64,000 bases of DNA from assembly GCA_949317995.1 (NCBI GenBank), contig OX439044.1, positions 13,487,141 through 13,551,140 on the forward strand, read 5' to 3'. Under the pieces are notes generated by a model. It was not told where the DNA came from. It searched no databases and saw only the letters and a program-made list of their open reading frames with translations. This document shows, piece by piece, positions 1 to 11,897 of the stretch. The translations under genes were made by a program, and so were the position numbers. The stretch is from Acholoe squamosa. Its lineage: Eukaryota > Annelida > Polychaeta > Phyllodocida > Polynoidae. The first letter of the stretch is position 1. The number at the start of each line of letters is the position of its first letter.

Positions 1-63
1 GGCTAACTAACAAATAGATATCTGACTATCTGCTGTTGGTGTGAATTGGCCCAAATCTAATTA

Positions 64-356
64 CCGTAATCTCCCATGTATAATGCATGTCTTATAAGAG
101 AGGTTTTAGTTCTTCCTGGATCCGCAAGGGGGAGATCAAGACCTTCATTTTGATATCTTACACTCCCATATAACCTCATCAGCTGAATATGGGGTCCAGC
201 AGGTTTGGGGGGGTGTCCATGCAACAAATAGGTTTTTGAATTTTCAAAACCCATTCAGTAGAACAAAAGTTATGAATCTTTTATTTTTCTGGTCAAATCT
301 CTAAACTCTAGGTGCGCCTTATAGGCAGGGTGTGCCTTATCCGCAGGAGATTACAG
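64..356 (-). mobile_element. TIR miniature element flanked by TA, copy 1
   Basis: Non-autonomous DNA element of 293 bp whose ends read CCGTAATCTCC... and ...GGAGATTACAG. A TA dinucleotide lies on each side (62-63 and 357-358). The same element occurs in the opposite orientation at 61766-62057 with almost the same length (292 bp), which fixes both ends. The termini contain GCGTATAAGG-type sequence. A TA target duplication is typical of Tc1/mariner/pogo-like elements, but the superfamily is inferred from the target site only. The short ORF on the minus strand here is repeat sequence, not a gene. Confidence 0.8.
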
Positions 357-358
357 TA

Positions 359-1345
359 TATCCCAAAGTAATTAGGTTTTGTTTACACCCCTTAGACCAT
401 TCAACTCTGACCACATACTTCAAGTGTTGATAGCCTAATATAAGGCCATCTGACCTCAACCACATCACCTGTACCTGTACTGGAACCTGTACTTCTAGAC
501 CTTGCTGTACCCGTACAGGTACACGTTCAGGAATCTTAACCTCTCTACCATGTTTATCATTAGTGTTGGATAAATAAGTCAGGCAGGACTCTCAAACCCC
601 TTTGCTTTCTTTTTTATTTATAAATGAACTAGAAAATAAGCCAGCCAAAAACCCTAATAGTCAGATATCACATTGATAATATCAGATTTCATATTTTTGC
701 TACATCGCTTAGTATGGGATACTAATCTCATTAGTATGTTATCAAGTATTTATGCCCTCTCCCAGACTTTCAGGAAGACCTAAGCTTAAATTCAACAGGA
801 AAACTATTGATGTATACTTTGGCATGTGACACCCCATACTATATAACAGCATTCCCCTCCATGTGCACTCCCTTGGTTTAATGCTGCCCTGGGGCAGGGG
901 TTTGGGATACTAGTGTGTCCTAAATATAAGCAGAAAATAAGAAAGGTAGGGGTTATGAAACCTTAGGTACAGGCCTAGCCTCCAATTGAATATGGCTTCA
1001 ACAGCCAGGGGCAGAATGGAGATAATGGTCAAAGTAGTGGTGTTTATGTAGCCCCCTGGAGGGCTTGAGGTTGTAGTTATGGACCTCTGATTAAGAGACT
1101 GACTGGTCCATTTCTACACACTACTACGGCTAGATCTAGATAGGGGCTTATAGAGGTATGTATTTGATATGACTTTATGTACTAACATCGGACCTATGTT
1201 CAGGTTTTACCCAGAGTATGCATCCATGCACAGATTCAGTATTGGTCGCTTGATAGAGGACAATAGTGAAATATCAAGCTATGCTAGTGCATATATAGAG
1301 GCATTATCTAAACTTACTACCAAAATGATGAATTTGACTGTAAGG
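359..1345. other. no recognisable feature
   Basis: About 1 kb of AT-rich sequence. I see no long ORF, paired repeat or RNA gene here. There is a short run of CTGTAC-type repeats around 470-525. Confidence 0.5.
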
Positions 1346-1349
1346 ACCA

Positions 1350-1449
1350 AGCTAGCACACACCATGCAATTTACATCACTTTTACGTAAGACTGGAGAGC
1401 TTTATGTTTAGATCATGTGAAGGTGTAAATTGCATAGTGTGTGCTAGCT
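1350..1449. repeat. foldback with 26-bp arms
   Basis: Arms at 1350-1375 and 1424-1449 start with AGCTAGCACACAC and match at 25 of 26 positions as inverted repeats. The loop is 48 nt. Such a young palindrome suggests a recently inserted miniature element. No target duplication is obvious. The overlapping short ORF at 1169-1411 runs into one arm and is probably fortuitous. Confidence 0.75.
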
Positions 1450-1453
1450 GGAG

Positions 1454-2323
1454 TAATGCTGGACATGTTTTACCATCAGCTCCTTTGCATACCCTACCCC
1501 TGCCCAGCAGTGGAATGTGAGATTAAACTTCCAAGGAGCAGCTTTTTGCAGGCTCTAAGCTGGCTGATTTATGGAGAATTTCTGGGTTGTCAGTGACCTT
1601 TTTAGTAGTAGCTATATATAGAGTTCACAGACCAGTGCTCTACAAATGAGCATGGCTCTAGACTAGATATATTCAAACTCAGCAATACATACTCATTCTG
1701 TGCTTAAGATCTCATACTTGGCGCACTTAGTATTCCAACACCTATGATTACTTAGAGAAAGACACTGTATATTCTTACATCCATCCATATGATCAATCAG
1801 GAGATCAGTTCATGAGCAGAGAATTAGATATCAATATCATTTGTATTTATGAGGAAACTGATAGGGAAACTGATAGGGAACATATCTCTGTGGACATAAA
1901 ATTAACCTAATTAACCGTTTTCCGATTAAGTACCATACCCTTGTATGTGATTGCATAATTCAAGGAAGCTGATAAATAAGAAACTGTTCACTACTTTTTC
2001 AAGGAAAACATAATATGAAAAGAAGTGAGCATAGCAATGATAGGCGGGTTTAATGTATGGACATTACCAAAAGTACCCAACACAATAATGAGACACAGCT
2101 GATACACAAGGATACATACACAGAACTAACGACAATACTGTACATTGTGGTCGACCCGAAGCCCGAGGAGGAGACACCTCCCTGAGGGGTGGAAAGACCA
2201 TAATGTACACCCGGGAGTTTAGTTCTGTATTTATTTAATATTTTAATAAAAAAAAAGATGCTTAAATTCAATGGAATAAACATGTAAATAAGTCACATGA
2301 CCAGCAGTAGTGATTGAGACATG
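1454..2323. repeat. degenerate dispersed repeat, then unrecognised sequence
   Basis: About 1455-1680 resembles 13270-13480: both contain 'ggctga.ttatgga', 'agctatatat' and 'ctacaaatga' in the same order. This is an old dispersed family. The rest up to 2323 shows nothing I recognise. Confidence 0.35.
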
Positions 2324-2655
2324 TTATGCCACTGGGGGTGTGGCAGTCTATCTCTATGGGAGGTTGATATTCACATGAAATAAATTGGGGTGGATCAGCC
2401 ATCTTGTACACCAAGGAGTTTAGTTCTCTATTCATTTTATGCTTTTACAAGGTGTAATTTACTAAAGATTAACAAAATCTCTTGCCGTAACTCCTTGTAT
2501 GAGCTGCCAATGGCCATTTTGAATGTTTACCTGCACCCAGAGCTAGGCTTGAGTGTGGATTGGCACACTTTGGTGGATCAGCGTATATTACGCCACTGGG
2601 GGTGATCAGCCCTTCAATGTTAAGTCTATGGGAGGAAGTTATTAGCATGAAATAA
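2324..2655 (+). repeat. imperfect tandem duplication, period about 265 bp
   Basis: Two direct copies share 'gccactgggggtg', 'ctatgggagg' and 'catgaaataaa' in order (about 2330-2385 and 2590-2655). Related sequence with 'gggagtttagttct' occurs at about 2210 and 2415. ORFs crossing it are not conserved between the copies. Confidence 0.5.
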
Positions 2656-5600
2656 AGATGCAAGTGTGCCATGTAGAATTCACAGTGTGTCTTATACATG
2701 GGATGTGCTTTCTACCCGAGGTATTACAATAGGTGAAATACAGAGACCAGAGGCAACATCTTACTATTACAAATCCCCAGTTGAGTTGAACCATTGTTCA
2801 CAGCTCTCTATGTGTCCATTACTCACTGATATAGCCATAGTCCCAAGAGATCTGTCTATCAGGCAGAAAGATCTAATCATCTCTCTGCAGTGTTTTGAAC
2901 TTTGAATTAATGAGATGTCCTGTAGAGTTTTAAATGACCCAACTAAGATACATTTATATGATTGTTCTCTCACAAAATACCACAATAGATGTATTTTGGC
3001 TTGTTGATAGCAGGGCATCTAATGTTTGTTTGAGAGTGTTGTATCAGTTTGGACTGCTTCAGGATAAAAGGCGGTTCGTTTCACTATACTGCATATGCGA
3101 CACTTCCCATGTGTAAAGAAGACCCCAACTCAGGACCACCATAAACAAATTTCATTACTATTAACTGCCTATTTCAGGAAAACTGATTGTGACAGAGTGT
3201 TTTTTTTAATGTCAGAGTGTGCAGAAAAATCATATGCTTTGTGAAACAGACCTTGTTATGGAAATATGTCAGCCAATATGACAACTCACGGCACACAGGT
3301 TTTTGCCAGCACAATTGCTGCCAGGCCTGTGGACATTGCCAGACTGCAGGACTGAATGTCTCCCTGTAATTTTTGGACCTTGGGCTACAATTTTTCTTTA
3401 CAAATTGCAAAATGGACCATTATAAAAGTTTATTCAACTTAAGATAAAAGGCATTACTGTTTGTTAAGAGTTGAATGATTTAAATAAAGAGTTAATTCTT
3501 GTTTTCCTTCCTCAAAATAATAATCTTAAGGTGTTCGGTCCTGCCATGATCAATCCAGGCCTGCAGAATAATAAACTGTGCAGGACCGAATGGCCTGCAA
3601 GGGGAAAAAGATTTCATATCGACTTCAATTATTAGGTGTCTAGGTGCGATCAATCCTTTGTAACCTTATGAAGCTCAATAGGGGGGAGTCCGTCCATATT
3701 TATACCTTATACTAGGGACATTATACTATATTCTTTCGTTTAAACCACACAAAAAACATTAAATGGGCTGATGGTTTAGGGCCACAGTAACTCCTTTTCC
3801 CAATAGAACAGGTAATCATCCTTGCCAGAAATATTCACATATTAACTTGGTTCAATGTCACACCTGGAGGTCTTGAGCTTCTGTCCATCACAAACAGTTC
3901 TTACCTCTCTTTTATTGAGAATTTTCATTGGAGTAAATTAAATTGAAGTCGACCCATTTTTTCAGGAAAGATTGATGAATACCAACAAAAAAAATGTCTT
4001 CCAAGTATTGAGAAGGATTTGGAGATAAGATAAAAGAAAATTGAATGTCTGGAGGTGGCCTTTGGACAATCAATCTTCAATGTCTTTTTTGGTTCAGAGT
4101 GTGCAATTTAGCACTCTTTTATTTAAATCAAAAATGTACCAAAATGTTTCATAAACACCATGTAGTAACATTTAGCTTCAAACAGATTTTGCTCATGTAT
4201 GCTGGCATATGTTCTTACAATCAGCAAGTGGCAAGGAAAGCATGTAGAGCGCAGGCAAATCACAATGAACATTGTGACACCAATTAGGAACACTGTAAAC
4301 CTGAAAGTACTGACAATACAGAGTCGTCAGTATAAAGTTGTCATGCTTAAGACAGGCATGATGTCCTGTAATCCTACAGAACTATACAAGCACTAATGAT
4401 GTGCAGGAAATAGGGGTGGGCCCTGGGGCTGACAGAAAGCGGCTGCTTTTCACCACTTCTTCAGCTTGTGCTATCAAATTGGCTGTCATCTCAGTATGTT
4501 GGGTAAGGGGGACCAGCTTCGTCCCCCCACCCCACATTGGTATAGAGCAGCTCACACACCTTGATTACCATCTACCTTCAACCAACACAAACCATGCTCT
4601 ATACTGCTGAATCCAGAGTGGACCAGCGATTTCTGGCTCTGGTCTCACGCTGTTGCTGGTTTCAGGCAATTTTTGTTCTGTTTATGGCTGGTCCCCACTT
4701 AATCTTGCAAGGAATTCCGAGGACAGAACTGTCATGGCTGCACACATATAAATAATATGAAACCGTGCTATAGCGGCAGAAGGGTCTGGAGGGTATTCCA
4801 AAACTGGCTACCTCTCATGCTTCTTGCAGGCCTTCATTACAAAGCTAGATAAGAGTGGCTAAGTAGCTACTCTATTCCTAATGCAAGGTGCTATGATCTT
4901 CTGGCAAACACAATGGCAGGCAGCAGTGGGCACAAGATTAATGTTGGACATTAGCACCCTATGGCTATAGCTAGGAATATGGGTGATGTGTGGGTGTGGC
5001 CATGACGGCACTGTTGTCAGCATGAAGCAGTGGCTTTGTTGATATTGAGCTTTGGCTGGGAACGGTGATTGGCATGTACATTGCAATTCAAGGTAGAAAC
5101 TGACATTCATGCCTTAAGTAACCCGGTAGTACGCTATAATACCCCCTGCCCTACCAGAGCTCCATACTAGAACCCACTATTATAACACTCCATAGAAGGG
5201 CATAATTGTACTAGAGTTGAACAGTGATCGGGGCTTGCTCTATCTATCGCATCTGAAATCAACTGTAGGAGGCTTTCATATCAGTGTGCTGGGTAAGGGT
5301 GTAAGTTCCCTTCAAGGTATGGAGCAGACACTCACCTACAACAAGCACTAGACATGGCTTATGGCGACCTATCAGGAGCGGGCTGGTTCCCAGCCTGATC
5401 ATCATCTACATGCTGACACCAGTAACTTCCGGACCTGATCCCGTTAGTCACACCTGGACCTGGCAGGTCAAACAGTTTGGAAGTATGGCACCATATGGCA
5501 CCGTATGGCTGCGCACCCGTGTATATAAACAAGAAAATCACTATTGCAGAAGCATGATCAGGACGATTGGCATCTTGTGGGGTAGTGCCTCCTGGCCATA

Positions 5601-7304
5601 AAAGTGCTGACTCATCAAATTGGGACCACAGCCAGATATTGAAGCTGATAGTTATTCACGTTTTGCCTGTAGATTACCCCTTTATCTCGTGTGCAGTCGT
5701 TGCTTGGAATTGAATCTGCATGTGATCTTGATGTATGCTTATAGAGTGTACCTTGTGTAAATGGAGAGTGCTTTCATTCCTTTTAGGGCAGTGATGAATA
5801 ATTATATCGTATGACTAGCCTGACTCAAATTGTAGTCCTACCGATTGCTGTAATTGCGGATAAATCACAACTGATTAGCCTGTTATCATAAACCCCTGCT
5901 TATAAGCTATACATGCAGGGTTATAGAGCAGTGATCCCTACTCCCTTCTTGTGCACAGCAGTTTTGATTCACAAATCTTAACCTAGGTTTAGAATTGTAC
6001 TAAATGTAGACTTTCATAAGTTGTGGTGCAGTGTCCCCCTAGGATGAAGACATAATACACTGAGGACCTCATTCTGGGTAATATTTCTGCATATTTAGAA
6101 GTATAAGCAAGGAGAGTAGATGTAGACGATCCTTGGCATGAGTGGCCGGACATCATTGGTGGAATGAAAAGGCAGCAATAGACTGGTTCTCTTGTAAAGA
6201 TGTTATAACTATGAGCACGTCCAGGCCATGTGCAGAGAAGATTAACCTACCTAGAACACACAGGGTGTTCTAAACGTATTTCATTCTCCCACTCACCTGA
6301 AATACAAAATGCATGCTTTGGTAAATCTCCACATAATAATAAATGCTTAAATCTGGCCAAATCACGTTTTTTTATACATTTCACCTTTATGGCCTGGATA
6401 TAATAGATCCTCAGGATAAAAGTCCTTTACTGAAAATAGTTAAATAGTTCTACTTTAAAATCGAACTTTGATTGATCCATATTACTACCTAATAAGGCAC
6501 AACCACCAAAAGGTAGCTACTTACAGTTAATGATTGCATATTTTCTGAGGATAAGGCTTATACGGAAAATTTGCCAAGAAAATGCAAATAAGTATTTAGA
6601 ACTGTTGCCAAAATTGGTTGGCAAGATTAGTTTCCTAATGATTTGGCCTTGCTCTAGTTTGAACGCATCAGGCCTAATCAAAAGAGTCCTATTATTACTG
6701 CCTATCCCCATTCCATCATTTGCTGGTGCATCCTTAGTAATTAAAGATTATTGGTGGGTCATTTCATCCACGTCAGGGAATGAATATCCCATTGTTTGAC
6801 ATGAAGAATTCAGAGCATTTGTCTTCGGTTCAACTCTTCATCAAACTTCCCATTATGTGCTTTTTATTCAGCGTTGAGCAGACTTAATGCATTATCCAGC
6901 CATAACCCTACTCTGTTCTTCTTCAAGAAGCCTTTGGTTAGAATCTGGACATGTTAATAATTATGGGAGATATACAAAGTCAACCTCGCCATACATTATC
7001 TGGTTTTACAAGTGGGTTTCTCCAGCTTCTCGGTCATGGATTATTGAACCCATAAACCCACTTGTGCTGTCTCATAACATTGATTAAAGTCCAGGCCATG
7101 TACACATATACATATAGATACTAAAGAGATGACTATCGCTGAGTTATCTATAGTAAATTAAGTCATGATAGCCCTCCTAATAGTTAATGATAATGACTGG
7201 AGAAAGAGAGCAAAGCGTATATGAAGCCTTTTTTTTAATCTATTTCAAATTCATTAATATGATATTCGACAGATTTGCCAAAAATGAGCCATTGCGAGTT
7301 ATCC
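2656..7304. other. long unrecognised stretch with two small hairpins
   Basis: No supported gene in 4.6 kb. All ORFs are under 90 codons and none shows a domain I recognise. Two local inverted repeats stand out. Arms reading TTCGGTCCTGC and GCAGGACCGAA lie near 3535 and 3582. Exact 12-bp arms ACAAGTGGGTTT and AAACCCACTTGT lie at 7008-7019 and 7054-7065. Either could be the remnant of a small foldback element. Confidence 0.45.
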
Positions 7305-7400
7305 ACTAGGGCTACATTCATGCATCATAATGACCAAAGGGCATGATGCATTAATGGCCATTATAAGAATACAAAACTAATGCCCCTTACAGGTAATTTA
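7305..7400 (+). repeat. dispersed repeat A (CATGATGCATTAATG family)
   Basis: Contains 'catgcatcataatgacca' and 'gggcatgatgcattaatg'. This is a fragment of a family with further copies at about 17630-17715, 59540-59700, 60190-60780 and 62690-62880. The best copies include a hairpin with 17-bp arms starting GCAYGAATGCAGCCCTG. Here only the 3' half is left. Confidence 0.55.
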
Positions 7401-7953
7401 CATTCCTCATCAGATCTACCTTTATTAAAGGTATGGTGAGTATTATGGGTGGGGATGGATTTTATGTCCCTGAGTTTTATTATTATATAGGACTTATTTT
7501 CAGTGCTTCTTTTTTCATGTTTTTTTTCTTTTTAAATTGCAATATACTGGAAATATAATATTTAAAGTCCCATATGGACAAACAAACTGTGCCCTGTATA
7601 ACAGATGCACAGTATTGTATGAGATAAATTGAGAAGATGGAAATGAATACTAGTATTAGGAAAATACAAAATTGAATCGAAATAATCCTTTCCTTTGTGA
7701 TAGAGGATATGTATGTAAAATGATTCTACATATATCAGGGAGAGGCAGAGTATGCTCATGCTTTGTGCATGCTCAGAGCATGCTTTGTCAAGCATATTTA
7801 ATATCTACAATATTAAATACAGCGAAGGAAACTCAAACCACTGATGAAAGATAAGCCATAAAACACAGCTTTCTTCTTTATTACACAGAATGTCTGATAA
7901 TACAGTCCCATAAGTGCACAAGATATCGGATAAAACACCTGCTGAATGAGGTA

Positions 7954-8176
7954 CACTGTAAAAAATAGCTGCTGAATCCACCAGGGATCTTCATAAAACT
8001 GAATAGTGGACCACTGTAATTGTATGGCGGTGAACCAGTGTAGTTTTAAGAAGAAGCCCAAGGTGGCAGTGCATCGGTACACAAATGTACAAGGAATATC
8101 TGTTAAAATAACTATGTATCTCTGGCAACCTTAGGACAAGAATTCTTCATTATTTCGATGACATTTTTTAATAGTG
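7954..8176 (+). mobile_element. CACTG-ended miniature element, copy A
   Basis: A 223-bp element starting CACTGTAAAAAATAG and ending TTTTTTAATAGTG, with TA on both sides (7952-7953 and 8177-8178). It shares internal blocks such as 'agtggacca', 'aattgtatggc' and 'ctctggcaacctt' with copies at 14435, 16432, 26310, 27780 and 28836. CACTG ends with a 2-bp target duplication fit a non-autonomous EnSpm/CACTA-like element (family inference). Confidence 0.75.
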
Positions 8177-8253
8177 TACTGTATACTGCATTACCATAGT
8201 TCATGTAAGGGTAAGGCCCATTGCTTCACTAAAAGAATCTGCCTGATGTCAGG

Positions 8254-8997
8254 GTGGACTTTATAGGGGAGGATTTTGCCAGAATTTCTCATTATATATT
8301 ACAATCTATTATTATTGAAATCTATGGGATATTAGGAAGGAGTGACATAATATGTCTATGTGAAACCTGGCTGAAGCCTGCCTCACCTGATGGCCTGGTT
8401 AATAGAGAGGATAGGTTACTGTATAGGAATGATAGAATTGGTAAAAATTGTGGAGGAGTTGGCCTAAGTGTGAAGGCTTGCCTAGGGCAGTATATTAGAG
8501 TTGTAAATGACTTTACCATACAGACCATCGATTATGAAAGTATTGCTATTATGTTAAACCTTCCTGGTGAAAAGGATTTATTGATTGTCTCTATCTATAG
8601 AATCCCAAATACAAATGTACCAAATTTTATTAATTTCTTACGATCCATCGCTGGTTACGAATATAACAACAATCATGGTAGGCATGAGACTTGGATCTTA
8701 GGTGATATTAATCTCAATATGTATGATGAAAATGATGCAGGGTGTGAAAGTTTCAGAAATGTGTGCAAGGATATTGGATGGAAAATACTAATTAATGAGG
8801 TGACGAGACCATTTAGTGGTACTTGTATTGATAACATAATTACAAATAGCTTAGATGTAACTAATGCAAGTACGGTCTCTGCCCTAATTTCTGATCACCT
8901 CCCAGTTTTTGGTTGTAGAGGACATGAGAATATCAGTTATATTAGCACTAAGTATAGAGGAAGAGATTATAGAAACTTTAATGAAGACTGATTTTGA
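8254..8997 (+). pseudogene. LINE endonuclease domain, copy 1 (broken)
   Basis: Fragment of an AP-like endonuclease, which nicks target DNA to prime reverse transcription. Visible motifs are CETWLKP (catalytic Glu), SIYRIPN, LGDINLN (catalytic Asp/Asn) and the terminal SDHLP (catalytic Asp/His). The N-terminal Asn motif, present in the other copy as SINCRS, is missing because the copy is truncated. The first 20 or so codons from 8254 have no counterpart in copy 2 and are flanking sequence. Two in-frame TGA codons at 8989-8991 and 8995-8997 separate it from the RT part, which continues in the same frame. Confidence 0.88.
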
Positions 8998-11048
8998 GAT
9001 TTTTTAGAATCATGTGACTGGAAACCCTATTATAATATTACTGATGATCCTGATATATTATGGGATATGTTATTGACTCCGTTAATTGAGTATTTGGACA
9101 CTTTTCACCCTCATGTTGAACGATACATTAAAAAAAGTAGGAGATCATGGATTGATGATGAAGTTATGGATTTAGTATTTGAAAGCGAAGGATGGTTACG
9201 TCTCTATAGTGCCAATAAAAGTGTTCAGGAAAAGCAAGCCATAAAGGATTGTCGAAGAAAAATTAGAAAGAAAATTAAAGCAAATCAAATTGGTGGTGTC
9301 ATGCAAGAGTTGCAAGTAAGTTATGGTAATCCCAAAAAATTCTGGAAACACATAAATAACTTGTTTAAAAATTTGAATTCTATTGTGTATCCAGACATGA
9401 GACATCATATAACTGGTGCTGATGTAACTTCTGATGATGTTTGTGAATATGTAAATGACTATTTTTGTGATATTGGTAAGGATCTGCATATTGCTGCTGT
9501 TGGAACTGATCAATATCTTGTGGATAATAATCTATATATAGATGAACTATTGGCAAACAAAAACTTCTTAGATCAGAATATTAAGGTTAATAAGTGGGAT
9601 GTCCATTTTGCTCTAAAAGAAATTGATAAAAATAAGTCATCAGGCATAGACGGAATAAGGGGAGATATACTACATTGTGCATTATTGTGGTTGATAAATC
9701 AATTCACTCATCTGATACAAATTAGTTTGGACAGGGGTATTTTTCCAAAATGTTGGGCAATGGCAGTTGTAAGATCATTACCTAAGGATGGGGATTTGGC
9801 AATGGTAAAAAATTGGCGACCCATATCAATACTACCAATGCCGTCTAAAGTCATTGAGAAAATTATGTATTATTACTTATGTGAAAGTATGAAGAAAAAT
9901 GGTACTTTTTGTGAAAAGCAATATGGTTACAAAAAAGGGACAGGTACTGGTGATGCCACTTTTGACTTTGTTAATGAGCTTTATGAATGTAGAAACAATG
10001 GTCTGATAACAGGGGCTCTATTTATAGACTTCACTAAAGCATTTGACAGTGTATTACATTCAAAATTGCTAATTAAACTCAGTAAACTTGGTTTGAGTAA
10101 ATCTAATTTTCTATGGTTTAAAAGTTACCTGGAAAATAGAAAACAACGAACTAGCTATGGTAATAAATTGTCCTCAAATCAAGATATTGATTACCGTGTC
10201 CCTCAAGGATCAGTTTTAGGTCCCCTGTTGTTTGTCCTATATATTGATAATGTTGTTAAGGTTTAAAAAAAAATGCAAGATTAAACTGTATGCTGATGAC
10301 ATTGTGATTTATAGTTCTAACAAAGATGTAGACTTGGTTAATGAGAATTTGAATGAAGATGTAATTAACTTTAAGTGTTGGGTTATCGAAAACAGACTAA
10401 CAGTAAATCCAACTAAAACAAAATTTATGTGGTTTTGTAGTGCTCATAAATTAAAAAGATTCTACTATAGACTTCAATGGCAGCACTGTGCAAACTGTCA
10501 CCTTCTTTCCATATCTATGTGTACATATTGACAGTAAACTTAGTTTTGATAAACAGATTAAAATTATTAAAAGAAATGTATGCAATAAACTATTTAGGTT
10601 TGCTAAGTTAAGAAAGTTTTTAACACAAGAGCAAAGTGTAAAGATATACTGTTGTACAATCAGACCAATTATAGAATATTGTTCATTTATAAGTACTAGT
10701 TGTAATGAGGATGGTCTTGCGGCATTACAATGACTGCAAAACAGAGCTCTTAGAGTTTGTCTGAAATGCAATATTAGACGGTATAGTGTGAAGGAGTTGC
10801 ATGACATTTGTAAGGTTCCTGTGTTAAATAGACCACAATCTTATAATACAAGGTCTCAAAAGAAGATTGTTTTTGAACTACCTAGGGTTATTACTAGACA
10901 CTATAAAAGATCACCATGGTACAGAGGGGTGGCTCTCTGGAATACTCTACCTGAGGAGATTCAGAAAGCTACGACAAAGGTAAAATTCAAAGAGGGTGTG
11001 ATGAAGATAGAAAATATAAGGTTGAACCTGAAATTGGGTTATAATTGA
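8998..11048 (+). pseudogene. LINE reverse transcriptase, copy 1 (multiple breaks)
   Basis: Continuation of ORF2. The linker KSSGIDGIRGDIL leads into the RT fingers. RT motifs follow: WRPISILPMPSKVIEKI, FIDFTKAFDS (first catalytic Asp), VPQGSVLGPLLF and YADD (10289-10300). The thumb and C-terminal region ends HYKRSPWYRG..LWN.LP. Lesions: a 1-nt gain plus an in-frame TAA within an A-run at 10261-10273, just before YADD; a frameshift near 10460-10490; a TGA at about 10732; and a deletion of roughly 60 nt near 10815 relative to copy 2. The product cannot be functional. Confidence 0.9.
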
Positions 11049-11054
11049 TAATGA

Positions 11055-11082
11055 GAAGCAGGTGTGGAAACTGTGCCGCTTC
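11055..11082 (+). ncRNA. post-ORF2 hairpin with conserved loop, LINE copy 1
   Basis: Begins 6 nt after the ORF2 stop. The stem is GAAGC/GCTTC, followed by a bulged A and a GG/CC pair, closing a 13-nt loop TGTGGAAACTGTG. The same architecture with different stem sequences recurs at 22500-22527, 18563-18590 and 18696-18727. Conserved loop plus changed but still pairing stems indicates a selected RNA structure. Its function is unknown: possibly RT or RNP recognition, or a translation signal. Confidence 0.7.
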
Positions 11083-11485
11083 ATATTCATATTCATACTC
11101 ACATTCATATCCTTTTTCATGTTTACATCCATATTGATATTGCTGATGTTCCCATATGCATATAACAGCACATACTACCAACTCTAATTATCACTTATTT
11201 GAACTAAAGACAAGGTGTATTTAGCTGTAATCATGATGTACTGAAATAATGTGTAGACACACAAATCTCTATGTATGACATATTATTTACTATCTATCTC
11301 TTTTTGCTTTTAATTTGTATGTCTGTACTTTCTATATTAATAACCTATTGAGTGAATATTGCCAGTCCCTATTTTTCCATCTGCTGATTGTGTTCATATT
11401 GACATTTGTCAAGATCCATGAAGTTATTGTACTGTTTCATATGTGACTTTCCTTTGAAAATCAATGAAACTTGGTCTGCTCTATA

Positions 11486-11520
11486 GCATTATTTAAATGA
11501 ACATAGCAGTTCATTAATGC
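11486..11520 (+). ncRNA. 3'-terminal bulged stem-loop of LINE copy 1
   Basis: The outer stem GCATT/AATGC and inner stem AATGAAC/GTTCATT are separated by a 5-nt bulge on the 5' side. The loop has 6 nt. It sits 13 nt before the A-tail. The other LINE copy has GCGTT/AACGC in the outer stem, a compensatory change. 3'-terminal stem-loops of this sort are the RT recognition site in stringent LINEs such as UnaL2 (known). The assignment here is inferred from position and covariation. Confidence 0.7.
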
Positions 11521-11612
11521 AATGAGCAAGTCCAAAAAAAAAAAAAAGAGAATGGCAAAGACCTAACCCCCAGATGTGCCTTACAGTAGCTATCTGTACA
11601 CCTTGAAGGCAG

Positions 11613-11894
11613 GGACACCTCGGAAGCAAGTCATCTCAGAAGCGGATTTCTCAGATGCAAACAATCTTTTTAACTTACAATAATAACAAATATTTATTAT
11701 TTCAATGCACAACTTTTGTAATTTAATTTGATCTATGAATACGAACAGTATATTTAGAGGTTTTTTCTAGTTTTATCAGGAGAAAGGGGTAGCATTATGA
11801 TTTGAATTGAACCCAAATTTGTCATGCTTCCGAAATGTCCTGATACCTGCTTCAGAGATGTCGGCTTCCGAGGTGTTCCTGCTTCCGAGGTGTC
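11613..11894. mobile_element. foldback element with repeated GCTTCCGAGGTGTC motif
   Basis: A 14-bp motif close to GCTTCCGAGGTGTC occurs in minus orientation at 11614-11627 and 11630-11643. It occurs in plus orientation at 11826, 11849, 11864 and 11881-11894. The result is an inverted-repeat element about 280 bp long with arrayed subterminal motifs, as in many non-autonomous DNA transposons. Exact ends and target duplication are not clear. Confidence 0.6.
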
Positions 11895-11897
11895 TAG

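Larger units (their letters stand above)
8310..11547 (+). mobile_element. 5'-truncated non-LTR retrotransposon, copy 1
   Basis: LINE remnant encoding an endonuclease and a reverse transcriptase. It is followed by a roughly 480-bp 3' UTR and a 14-nt A-tail (11534-11547). Alignment with the second copy at 19601-22842 begins only within the endonuclease, near 8310, so the 5' end is lost, as is usual for incomplete target-primed reverse transcription. The reading frame is broken by at least four lesions (see the pseudogene entries). The endonuclease-RT layout and the C-terminal YRG..LWN.LP region fit the CR1/L2/Jockey group. The clade cannot be fixed by eye. Confidence 0.9.

Noticed and set aside
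6517..6799. Overlapping ORFs of 64 and 89 codons on opposite strands
   Set aside because: No domain recognised on either strand. Likely chance.
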